Translations under genes and position numbers: made by a program | Part shown: positions 24,988 to 36,000 of the stretch, one piece after another | Numbering within the stretch: position 1 is the first letter of the stretch | How the letters are laid out: every line of letters begins with the position of its first letter | The notes under the pieces: model-generated | Seen by the model: the letters and a program-made list of their open reading frames with translations, nothing else | Databases searched by the model: none | Told to the model about the DNA's origin: nothing | Assembly: GCA_019321725.1 (NCBI GenBank) | Contig: CM033106.1 | Location: 28,012,118-28,076,117, forward strand | Reading direction: 5' to 3' | DNA: 64,000 bases | DNA from: Paulownia fortunei | Taxonomy: Eukaryota; Streptophyta; Magnoliopsida; Lamiales; Paulowniaceae

Positions 24988-24993
24988 AATAAA
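24988..24993 (+). terminator. Candidate poly(A) signal of MADS copy A
   Basis: AATAAA lies 216 bases after the stop codon at 24770-24772, a normal distance for a plant 3' UTR. The sequence beyond about 25100 shows no coding features on the plus strand. Confidence 0.4.
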
Positions 24994-25099
24994 TGCTCAA
25001 GGGAGAAAACAGGATATGTGTAAGATTAGCTCTACCTAAATGTTGTGACAATTAATGTTTGTAATACTGGTACCTGCATGAACTTGATTGATAGTAGTA

Positions 25100-27933
25100 C
25101 TACTGGTTGTCCAGAGGCATGCCAAAAGTTGATGACTTCACTTCAAGTAGTAATTAACCTTCATTTTCACAGGAAGAGAAAAAAAATGAGAAGTAGAAGC
25201 CGGTGAGAATATAATCTCCCAATGCAATTAATGTAGTGGCATAGTAGTCTACGAACTTGTACTGCTGGTCCTGCAGCAAACTTTAACTGCATGAAATTTC
25301 ATAATATAACATTATGAAACCAAGGGTTATAAACATGGGGATACTAATAATAAAGAAGTCCAAAACCAGATACTTTCTACTGATATCTTTGCCAAGACAC
25401 AATGCATAATTGTAACAAGCGAGTTAGTCAGCAGCTAATACCTTGAGTAAGAAAGAGCTACACCAGGAATTACAAACTACAACAGAAAAATTATGCGAAC
25501 CTCCAACAATATGTACGACTGACAGTTTCCTACAACTCATGACAGAGACCAATTCAGATTATGTACAACTTTGAAATCCCTAGAGGTAAAGAACTCATCA
25601 GCACATGGGATCCTGAAATCTAAAAACAATAATTTGTAATAATAAACTCCATATGTATTACCAGCTCAATCTCAACTTACTAAATCTAAACATACATGAA
25701 TAGTCACATCAACGAGCAGAAGATATTAGACCTCATCAGAAGACTCAATTACTTAATTATATTGCTCCCATAGAGTAGCAAGAAAAATTTCTAGGTGATT
25801 AATTTTAGAGTACAAAGATTTAACAATTCAGAACGTTTGCTCTACCAATACTATGTTCCAAGATTATATAAGTTGTAGGAAATTAGACAACAGACAATGA
25901 ACAATCCAATGAGCTGGATATTGTCAATCATGCATGACACTAACTAGTGAAATCTTGGATGCATAACAGGCAAAATGTGTGACCAAATAGAAGGATTGTC
26001 CCAGACAATACGGTAGTCCAGGTTTTGCCTGATAAGGATTGTCCCTCCTGTTTCATGTTTGAAGTTGAGATGAATCTATGGATAAGTTATAAATTGACTA
26101 CCTCAGCTTCAAACTTAAGCATTTTATAGAAAGAAGTATTTATTAATTCATGTATCCAGCATCACTCTATGCATGTCTGATACACTTTTCATTGGGACCC
26201 AAAGTGTAATAACCATGCTGTTAGAACTGAACCTCCATATCAACACTTTTTCCTGCTCTAAAGCATATTGATTGCCACCTTAAGTTTTTTTTCACCAATT
26301 TCTAGTCAAATGCATTTAAGCATTAAATTTGATACACGAACAAACATTATTAAGTTTTTTGAGTCACATTCTTCATTTGATACTTAGACAAACAAAGAAA
26401 ACTGCTAGGGCTATCAGTCACAATATTATGGTGAACCATCAAAGGATTTCCCTTAGAAACAAGATACTGCCAAATCCATTGATCCATTCACTTTCTTATA
26501 TCTGGCATGACGCTGTGCACCGCTTGTGATTTCTTCCTCAATATTCATAGCAACACTTAATTCCTCTACATATTAACTGTAGTTATATTATCAAATATAA
26601 CTAAACAAGCAAGCAGCCTAGGACCATGAGTTGCAACATGGTGTATAAAATAGTCAATTCTAGAAATCATCGCCTCCACAACTTTTGATTCGACCACTTT
26701 ACTTGACATGGTTTATGATGCCATATCCCGACTTTAAACAATTGGAAGTTTATTTATAGATGTATCACATTGCAACCCAAGACTTAAACATTGTCACAAT
26801 TTTTCGTTTTGCAATCTATTAAGGCAACATGTCTTCTCATAACTCGGAGTAAAACTTGAGACGTAATCATTCATGCTTCAATGAGTTCAGTCCCATTCAT
26901 TGTGCAGGCATATGAAAAATCCAGCTTAACATTTTATACTCAGGGGTTTATCACCACCATAACTTGCAAGCTCTGGCTACTACAAATCTTGTAAATAGGC
27001 ACAATTTCATGCATCTCTGCTTACTTATTTGGTAGTTCGACACATATTTTGAAACATTATGAACAACAAATACTACATGTATAAAGCTAGTAATAGAACA
27101 CAACAAACGGAAAAATATTAAAATGTTTATGTAGACTGCAAAAAGATTAACAACCCAAAACAAAGTTCAAATGCATGCTAACTGCTTGTAGCAACATAAA
27201 AACAATTTTTTGGGCAAGGAGAATCATACAAACTTGATAAAGCTATACACAAAAAATATAGTGAAAAGAAAACATAATCTGAAAAGGAAATGAACATGCA
27301 CATTTAACTAAGGACTAGTACATTCAACTCCAAGGCTTTTAGGGCACGTAAAAGAGAACAGAAATAACCACTACAGCATTGTGGAAATCTTAACCAATAA
27401 TTTTCTAGATGTTAAGATTAAAAACAACTTCAATAGTTTGACTTATGATAATCTCTTCCTAACAATTTAATGATATCTAACAAGTATCTGAAAATTTCTA
27501 CCTCAAGAGATTCCCAACACATGCAAAGCAATTGTAACAATGATACAATGTCCAAATTCATGTCATAATGACCTTCTAGTTTACAGCTTGGTATTGAAAT
27601 TACAATGCCAATAGCAGCCCATTAGCACATGAAAGATGTAGATAAAATTGGATGAAAGTTTGAGTGCGAGTATATTTAGTTGCCTCAATGATACTATCAA
27701 ACACAATGAAAATAGAGAGAGGACCACACTAATGAATAAACAATGGACAATCATGAAGAATTAAATTCACAATTGACCAACAGATGCACAGCCATGATAC
27801 ATTGACAATAAATTCAGGACGCAAACTTTCTAGTTAAGCACGATGCAAATCATACCAAGAGTTCCAAAAAAAATCCAGATTTGTGGTTCTTCACCTGTTC
27901 CTAGTGCAAATATCATACTGTGGTTTTAAGAAA
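25100..27933. other. Gene-free region downstream of MADS copy A
   Basis: This 2.8-kb AT-rich stretch has no open frame with recognisable protein features on either strand. It could be the body or an intron of a minus-strand transcript starting near 29250, but I see no exon in it that I can defend. Confidence 0.4.
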
Positions 27934-29090
27934 GTTAATTCCCTTAATATCCTCATTGGTCAGGTATCAAAAGGAAGAAGAGTAGAACTGCAAAGGCACA
28001 TTCGAAATATTACACAACCATTGAGAAAATAAAAGTACAAAATAAACAATACTACAGCTCTATTAGGAAATCCAATACAATATGTTCTTCCCTTTTCCAA
28101 AAATAGTACAAAACATGAGATTTGGAATGTACGTGAAATAGAAACCTGAGTATCACTATTTCTAGTTCTCCCAACAGATCCATAATAGAAAATTTTATAA
28201 GTATAAGACTACATGAAGAAAACAAGTCTCAACCCGCAGTTGAGGCATCAAACAATAAACGAAATACCTAACGAGGATCCGCTCCCCAATGAAAATATCA
28301 GGAAGTCAAACCACAGCGGCCTTAAAATTGGAAAAAGAAAAACCTAAAAAAGGAGGGGGGGGAGGATTACCCACTTCTTCAAGATTCCTTAACTTATACA
28401 TACTAACACGCGAGTATATGCAATGATTTACAACAAAACGATGAGTACAATTTTAATGCTTGATCGCACCTTCCGATGCAAAGAAAAGGTTAAAGAATAT
28501 TGAAGAACGTTAACCCCTTCATATCTTCAACTAGACAGGCATCAAGACGAAGCATATTAAAACCCAGAAAGCAAATTCGAGAAAACTATACCACCGTTTA
28601 GAAAACAGTACTCCACATAAAATAAAAAAACACGACGGTTTCATGAGAAAATCCAAGAGAACATGTTCATCCCGTTTCCAAAAAACAAGTAAAAAATATA
28701 AGATTGTAATGCACGTACGTGAGATATAAACCAGAGTATTACTGTCCCTAGTTCTCCCAAAATATCAAAATAATTGTATAATCAAGAAAAACCAAAAAAG
28801 AACATCATATCAAGAAAACAAGGCTATGAACCCCGCAGTTCCTGCCATCAAATAATGAAAATAAATGGATGATGATAATCATGTCCCTGATGAAAAGTTC
28901 AAGAAAACATGACAAAGGCCTTGAAGTTGGGATGAAGGAAAACCGATTAAAGAAAAGAACAAGAATTACCCACTTCTTCAAGACTCTTTAACCCATACAA
29001 GCACGAGTATATTTTACAATCAAAGATGCGTAGACGACGATTTCCGATGCATAATCAGCACCTTTCCGATGAAAAAAAGAGGTTGAAGAA
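27934..29090. repeat. Two-unit tandem repeat, ~575 bp per unit
   Basis: Unit 1 (about 27934-28508) and unit 2 (about 28509-29090) align along their whole length. Shared landmarks in order are AGGTATCAAA/AGGCATCAAG, the CTAGTTCTCCCAA motif, CCGCAGTT, CAAAGGCC or its variant GCGGCC, ATTACCCACTTCTTCAAGA, and TTCCGATG followed by AGGTT. Similarity is moderate, so the duplication is not recent. The repeat lies next to a less AT-rich stretch (29090-29290) that looks like the start of a minus-strand gene. Confidence 0.75.
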
Positions 29091-29256
29091 CAATGCAACG
29101 GAATAGTTTACGCATTCTGTATGGATGCGATTGCTGTCGTACAACAGATACAGCGACTAATCGCCTCGCTGGAGAGAACGATGCAGAGAGAGAAGAAAAT
29201 ATCTGGAGCATGACTTGCGTAGGAGGCTTGTTTATTAGGGAAAGCGCACGCACCAA
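29020..29256 (-). CDS. Possible first exon of an unidentified minus-strand gene
   Basis: An open frame on the minus strand contains MLQIFSSLSASFSPARRL followed by VAVSVVRQQSHPYRM. It is rich in Ser, Arg and hydrophobic residues with no acidic residues, like an organelle-targeting peptide. The local base composition is higher in G+C than its surroundings, and a GTAAAC that could act as a donor lies just after HPYRM. No following exon was recognised in the 4 kb to the left, so this may equally be noncoding RNA or chance. Confidence 0.2.
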   Translation of the reverse strand: MVRALSLINKPPTQVMLQIFSSLSASFSPARRLVAVSVVRQQSHPYRMRKLFRCIVLQPLFFIGKVLIMHRKSSSTHL

Positions 29257-29299
29257 TCAAGTGCATCCGGTGTTTCTATGGTTTGTTCAACGTGGGATA

Positions 29300-30849
29300 T
29301 CTATTTTATTAAGCATTTCAACCCTCACACTCCACGATATTAGCATTTTACTACTAAAAATAAATTTTAAAAACTTTGCGTCCTTAATTTTAATTATCAA
29401 TCTTAATCATTTTGTTATTTTATTCTCAAAAATACATTTCCAAACAATTTATCTCTTTGATATATATTTATTATAATATTTTGCTCTTCAATATTATTTT
29501 TTGATCAAATTTTCATCGAATGCTCTTCAATAGTCACCATCTCTTATTTTTTCACTTAAAAAAATGTTATAATATTTTATTTAATGATGTCAATGATGCG
29601 ATTAAAATATTTTAGTATTGTGGTTGATATTATTTAAGAAAATATACTATTAATTATTATATTTTTAGTATTGTTAATAATAAAAAAAAATAAGACGGGA
29701 AAAAACGAGTAGTAGTGGCTAATGAATAATATTTCAATAAAATTTTGATCCGAATATTATATTTAGGACAAAATACTATATAAATATAAATTGAAGGGGC
29801 ATAATGTTTAAAATTTATTTTTGAAAATAAATGGTACAAAATTATTAAGTTTGAGGATGTATAATACTTATTTTTTTTTCTATAGAGGTAAAGTGCTTTG
29901 AGTTGCTAAATTTTGAAGTAGAAGTGTTGTTTACTCATTTTATTACTGATTGTATTTTAAATATATAACTCTCATTTTGCATATAAAATGTTCAAAATAA
30001 GATTTTATTTAAAAAATAATAATTCAAATTATCATATGAATTAAAGTAACGACATGATGCTGACTTTTAACTAATATTCTTAAAGACAATAATATAAAAA
30101 TACATAATTTTTTCTACTCTCACTTAAATTTCCATATCCAGATAAACATAAAACTTTTATTTTGGTTAGGTGGAGTATTTTAATTGATACGGCGTGAATA
30201 GATAAAAACAGTATATTTCTATTAAGTTTGGAATTTCCGTGAGAAAATTTGAAAAAAATACTTTTACTAATATCATTATAAGAGATATTCATTGTTTTTT
30301 ATATTTATTTCATTTGTTGTTTAGATGCTCAAATAATACTTCAATTCATCTTGATTTATTATTATTATTATTTTATTTTTAGACGTTTTAAATAGAAATA
30401 ATTTTTGTAAAACTACCAGTCAAATAAAACTAATGGTATGCCAATATGTAAAATACTACGTACAGTGAACAATATATTAAATATTTAGATGATAAATAAT
30501 TAAATCATTTGTCTATCATATAAATATGTGCGTATTAGTTGATACGACATTATTAACTTTGAATCACTATTTTGAATAATAAATTATAAAAGTACACAAA
30601 ACTTTATATTTTTTAAATTTTCATTTACTTAGTATTGATAATGTTGAAACGATAGTATATTTGAGTATCTAAATAATAAATGACAAGAAGTATTATTTTT
30701 TAAAATCACTTTAACCATATATATATATATATATTTACTTGTCAAAGCTATAAAACAAATGTGAGAAGTTGAGGGAAATGGGAGACAAAGTTCAAATTGG
30801 GTTCATGTTATTTTACATGTTTAAGGAATAAAATTCTATTCCTTATTCA
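29300..30849. other. AT-rich intergenic stretch
   Basis: Very AT-rich DNA with short simple repeats, including an (AT)n run near 30718-30734. I see no gene, RNA or clear mobile element. Confidence 0.5.
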
Positions 30850-30918
30850 TAACTAATTATATAAATAGAGAGAGAGGGACAAAGAGAAAAAAAAAAAAAA
30901 AGAAAAGAAGAGAGAGAG

Positions 30919-30952
<34 letters not shown>

Positions 30953-30962
30953 TGCGTGAGAG
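30850..30962 (+). promoter_or_regulatory. Promoter-like TATA box and long GA-rich purine tract with no gene behind it
   Basis: TATATAAATAG at about 30857-30867 runs straight into a ~95-base almost pure purine tract of (GA)n and A runs, ending near 30962. A GC-rich patch (about 31002-31028, containing CCGCCCGGCGCGC) follows. TATA plus a GA-rich leader is a common plant promoter arrangement and GAGA tracts bind BBR/BPC proteins. The first ATG downstream (about 30983) opens only a 13-codon frame. It could be the promoter of a noncoding transcript, a relic promoter, or a plain microsatellite. Confidence 0.3.
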
Positions 30963-32940
30963 TATGTAGTACCCAACTATGACATGGTTTTGGGAGTTAG
31001 TAGCCGCCCGGCGCGCATTCCCTAGCGTGCTTGTTTAATTAATTTTCTTTTTTCTTTTTATTGAGATCCGTACATTTGAAAAAAATTATGATCATATTAG
31101 ATTATTGAATACATACATGAACATTTAAGATTGTCGGAAAGCAAGACTTGTTAGTTTAAGAAGTACACTTTGAGGTGCATCTTGCTAGAATGTCATTATT
31201 GACCTGAAATGAGTACTTAAACCGATTTTTATACTTATTAATGATTTTTTAATCAAATTCACCTGAGACTTGGTTTCAAGTTAATTGATTGAATCGAACA
31301 AGATAAAAAGATTGGTCAGTGATTAAAATTTGCTCAAGTTGTGTAAACAAATGAAAACAATTCAACTCAAACATGATACTATTTAAATTTATTTGATTTT
31401 TTATTAAATTTTAAAAATAAAATTTTAATTTAATTTAATAATTAATTGAATTGATTTTGAATGAAATTTAATCAATTATAACACGAGTTTAAAATTTTTA
31501 ATCTTTTTAAATAAATATATATATATATATTTTTACTAATCGAGTCGACTTGAGCCGTATTATCTTATCGAAAAAAAGAATATATACAACATTAATTTGT
31601 TAAACTAACAAGCAGAACATATAAAAAAATTTACGATTGATATTTAGTCGAGTATCAACTAATTGTTTGTTTGTCAATCGAAATTGGCTTGCATTCAATT
31701 GGCAAAAAGCTACTTGACTTATTTAAGTTAAATAATACTTAATTTAAGTGATGAAATTGAGGTTTAGAGAATTTGAGTGATCTTTGGAGTTTTAATAGTG
31801 TTTCATTCATTGTTAATTGCAGTAGTTATTGATGATTTGTTTTTTAATTATGCATAGTTATAGAATATTGACAATAATTATGTAATGTCCCATAATTATT
31901 TCATAAATTTGAATCCTCTTATTGCATGCTTTTTGGGGTTGATATCTATTTCAACTTTATTATTGACATTTGAACTAATATAAGTCATAAATCTACCCAT
32001 AAGCACACCATAAACGAATTTAGAAATTATAAACTTTAATAAAAAGTTCCATTATAATTTATTGTAAACTTTCTCCAAATCTGATTTAAGTGCCAAGTAT
32101 ATTTTTATTTTATTTTTTGGATTTTATTGCATGTGACAACTCATGAGCTTATCTTAATATTAGCAGTGATTATAAAATTTTAAAAAATCATTTAAATCAT
32201 ATTGCACCGCTTCACTAATATTTATTTACGGTAAAAAGCACAATTTGAAATTTAAAACAAAAATTACACCGCTCCAATAGTGCAGTGCCCATTTAAAAAC
32301 TTAAAAAAAATCATCATAATGGCACAATTTTATTACTTATTATTTAATATTATCATTTGTACCAATTATCAACATTAATCAAAGTTTAAACCTTAATTCT
32401 TACACTTAATAGTTCTTGTATAATTTAATATTAATTATTATTTTAATCTCATTTCATTTATATAATGCAACTTGCAGTAAATATTATAGTTTTTGTAATT
32501 CTAAAAATTTAATTTTTATATTTCTATTTGAAAATACTTAATTGTTATTATTTGGGTATTTTTTATATTATTTTAAAATTTTGCTAATATTGATTTTTTT
32601 AACAATCACATATTTTTTTTTTATTAAAATTGTCAAAACATGGGCAATTGCCTCACCCCACATTTTGATTTTACTTTGTAAAATCACAATTTAAATTTGC
32701 TATTTAATAAAAATCACATATAAATTAAAATTAATGAAAAAAAATCATTAAATGTCATCACTCTACATATTATACAAATTAAAATCATTCACGTGAGTAT
32801 TTTCGTTTGGAGGGAAAACACACTGGTACTTCGTGACAGTTTTCTCCTGTCCAATTTCCCCCAATTCCAACGGAAGCCGCCACACGCAAACTATATCTTT
32901 TATACCAACATAAACAGTCACGCTCTATGCGATTACAGTT
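30963..32940. other. AT-rich intergenic stretch upstream of the DHH-like gene
   Basis: No gene found. The sequence is strongly AT-rich and includes a dispersed repeat at 32195-32290. The last ~200 bases, from about 32780, become more GC-rich and probably hold the core promoter and 5' leader of the next gene. Confidence 0.45.
32195..32290 (+). repeat. Short dispersed repeat (MITE-like fragment), second copy at 56990-57095
   Basis: The string from TTGCACCGCTT through ATATTTATTTA, CACAATTTGAAATTTAAAAC and AAAAATTACACCG is found again in reverse orientation at about 56990-57095, inside an insertion specific to block B. CACCGCT-like ends at both sides suggest an inverted-repeat element. There is no coding capacity. 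Confidence 0.5.
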
Positions 32941-32964
32941 AAATACCAAGCAGAGGGCAGAGTA

Positions 32965-33048
32965 ATGACGGAAGAGCAATTGCTCCCGCCGCCGGCCGGT
33001 CGCACCACCATCACATTGAAATCAAATGGCTCTCTCCGCCTCATTTAA
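32965..33048 (+). CDS. Upstream ORF overlapping the start of the DHH-like gene
   Basis: A 27-codon frame (MTEEQLLPPPAGRTT...) opens 61 bases before the chosen main ATG, in a different frame, and stops at 33046-33048, 20 bases past that ATG. If the transcript starts upstream of 32965, scanning ribosomes would meet this ATG first. It may dampen translation of the main frame. It is more likely regulatory than a functional peptide. Confidence 0.3.
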   Translation: MTEEQLLPPPAGRTTITLKSNGSLRLI

Positions 33049-36000
33049 CCGGCGGCTCACCGCCTCTCCTTTGCCATCCCAATTTTCTATGCTCGTCCGT
33101 CAATTCCGATCAGACGCCGCATTGGAAGCAATACGCAAGGCGTCGGAAAACATAACCCCTAACTTGGTCTTATACAATTACCCCACATTCTCCGGAGCTT
33201 ATGGAGCGCTTTTCGCGCACCTCTACCACTCTCGACTAAAGCTCCCTTGCCTCATTTTGCCTTTTTCCGCCGTCGCACCCTTCAGGTATTATGTGTGTGT
33301 CTGTGCTTTTTAAAAGGATTATCATGTTGATATGCACATTCGGCAGGTGATTTAGTTTCAAAGCCTGAAGTGAAAACAGTGTGTCTGCAACTCTATATGC
33401 GTATTGAAGTGAATAATACATTGAACTCGTGCTTTCTGCTTGTTAAACTTTAAATATTTTGATTTCAGTGTAAGTGCTGTCCATGAATAGGAATTTTCTT
33501 GAAGAGGTTTGGGCGATTTTTTCTGTTAATGGTCATGTATTTTTGTCTTCTCTTTTGCAACTTCTTAACTTGTTGCCCCAGTGGATGTACTTATCTCCTG
33601 TTTTTGATCTGGTTAGAAATATTGCGTTACTACATGCATTTATGTACATTTCCTATACTTGGAACCTTAATCTTATTAGAGAATACTTTGTTTTGTCATA
33701 ACGTGGAATTAGCATTTTCTTAAGGGAAAGCACCAATAGAAGAATTGCTTTAGACAGCATGGCGTATATACACACTGCATTCTGTTCATGTATCTTCAAT
33801 CTTGAAGTTTATGTAAATGTAGCCGGCACAAATATTTGCTGTGAAGTTTCACTGGGACATTGCGGGTGAGATGTGAAGTGGGTGTGCTAAGAAACATGCT
33901 CATTTATCTGTGAAGACATGCACGCTTCTTCTTTATTTTTATTGTTTAAATCATCTTGCCCTGTTCTGGTTATAACCTTCTTTTTCCTAGGGTTGATGAC
34001 TTATGCATCAAAGGAATGAAGACATGCTACTTTCTTGATTTTTTTGGTCCAAAAGGTTTTGCTTTGGAGCTTTCCAGGCGAACCTCATCCAAGTAAGTGA
34101 ATTTTGGACATGTTATCAAATGAATTGTAACTTTTTTTGCCCTCTCCAGATTATGTAGTTGCCAGTGGCTAAGTTGGTAATTGTTGCAATTAGGGTTATT
34201 GGATTTGATCACCGAAAATCAGTGCTTTCCCAAATCTCTCCGAGGGAAGATTCTGATATGAACCTTACATTTCATGTGAATTTTGAGAAGAGTAGCTCGA
34301 CTGCCGCATATGAATATTTCTCTGCTAAACTTTCAGAGACAATATTTGATAACGTAAGTGAGAGTGATGAACTAGATATTTTAATTATTTTCTGTGTTGT
34401 TGGCTGTGATCGATCCTATCTTTCTGCACAGCATTTTAGTAAATTTTGCTTCTGCGACTATAAGCGTTTTGTCTGAGGGGTCACTGAATAAATTAGTAGT
34501 GATGCTTTGTTTATATTATTGAATATATACTAGGATGATAGCATGAGCCTGCTAAACCATGAAGACCGAGAGCGGGTGGAGATTATTCTCAAATACATTG
34601 ATCATGGAGATCTCCGCCAGTATAGTTTACCTGATATTAAAGCAATTAATATTGGACTACGAGAATGGCGCTCGAAATTGAACTGCATCACTAATCCGCA
34701 CATGTATCAACAGGTTCAAGTTAAATTTTATTTAAATTACATATTTGTCCCATATTGTTTCTTCATTGCCAATCATTCATAAGAGGTAATTTTTAAAGAA
34801 ATGGTTATCAGAAAAAAAAAAATTGCCAGTAGGTAATGAGTGTATTACTCACCTGATAATTATATGAAACTAGGAGTTGGTGGCAAACTTAATTCTACCT
34901 CCATTGAAGGAACAGTGGTAGCTCCAGTCACCGTTCTACTTGCGCTTTCGGTACTTATGTTTTCTGTAGTTGAGACTGTCTGCATTTAATTTTGTTTCAC
35001 TTGTCTGTATGAACAGTTGATGGAGATCTGCTCTGTAGACTTGATCACGAAGGGAAATGCCTATCTTTCTCGTCGACAGACTGATGCAAATAAACTGCTC
35101 CATAAAGTTTTTAGAGTTCAGTTAGGCCGAGGATTATATGGGGAGTGTCTGGTAAATTTTTTTTGATCAATAACACACGTTCCATGAGCTTTAGTTAGTT
35201 GATTATCTAATCCATGGTTCAAACTAGTGACTTTCTTTCTTAAGTAAATGTTAAACTTGTGATTTGATTACATTGCTTAACATATTTTCTTGGGTGCATA
35301 TGAGGGGCTGGAAACACTGAAAGAATCTTCTTGGCTGTCGTTTAGGGAGTTAGAGCTGATGGGAATTCGGATTTCAGCGATGAAATCGGCAAGGAACTCA
35401 GCCGCATGAGTGCGGTAGCTGGGCTAAGGTGATTTACTTTCATTGCTCTCTTTTTATTGTTTAATTTTCTTTGGTAGGTAAATTTCTGCCTTATGTTATG
35501 TGCGTGTGTGTATTTAGTGTTTGTCGACTGGTGGGACCCTGAAATGCTTTTTTTTGGAGTACAAAGTAACAAATAACCCGGAAAGCCTTCTCCGCTAATG
35601 ATACTGGTAATGTTATGTATTGTGTTAGCAATTAGCCTTACAAATGGACAGCTAATGAAGGCTGGTTCTATTTGAGACAAATTGTTGCTCAGAACCCATG
35701 TTTTCAACCTCTCGTGCATCAATTCACATCCTAATACATGCTAAAATACCTTGCTCAGACTTGAGTTTCTATAGGTAAGCATACATTAATAATATTACTT
35801 AGGGATCTGCTTCGAGAGAGAGATTTAATACATTTTGCATAGCAGTATTTTGATAAGCTTGTGAGGCATGAGAATGTGATGGATTTTCCTAGTGGAATAG
35901 ACAATTATCTCCTTCCAATGTCTTTGCACTTGTCCTTTGATTCTCATGTTTCTCAGCTAACCTATGTTTTATGAGTATGAACTTAAGGGATTATGCTGCA

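Noticed and set aside
31002..31028. GC-rich patch as a miRNA precursor
   Set aside because: No match to any mature miRNA sequence I know and no convincing hairpin arm within 150 bases by eye.
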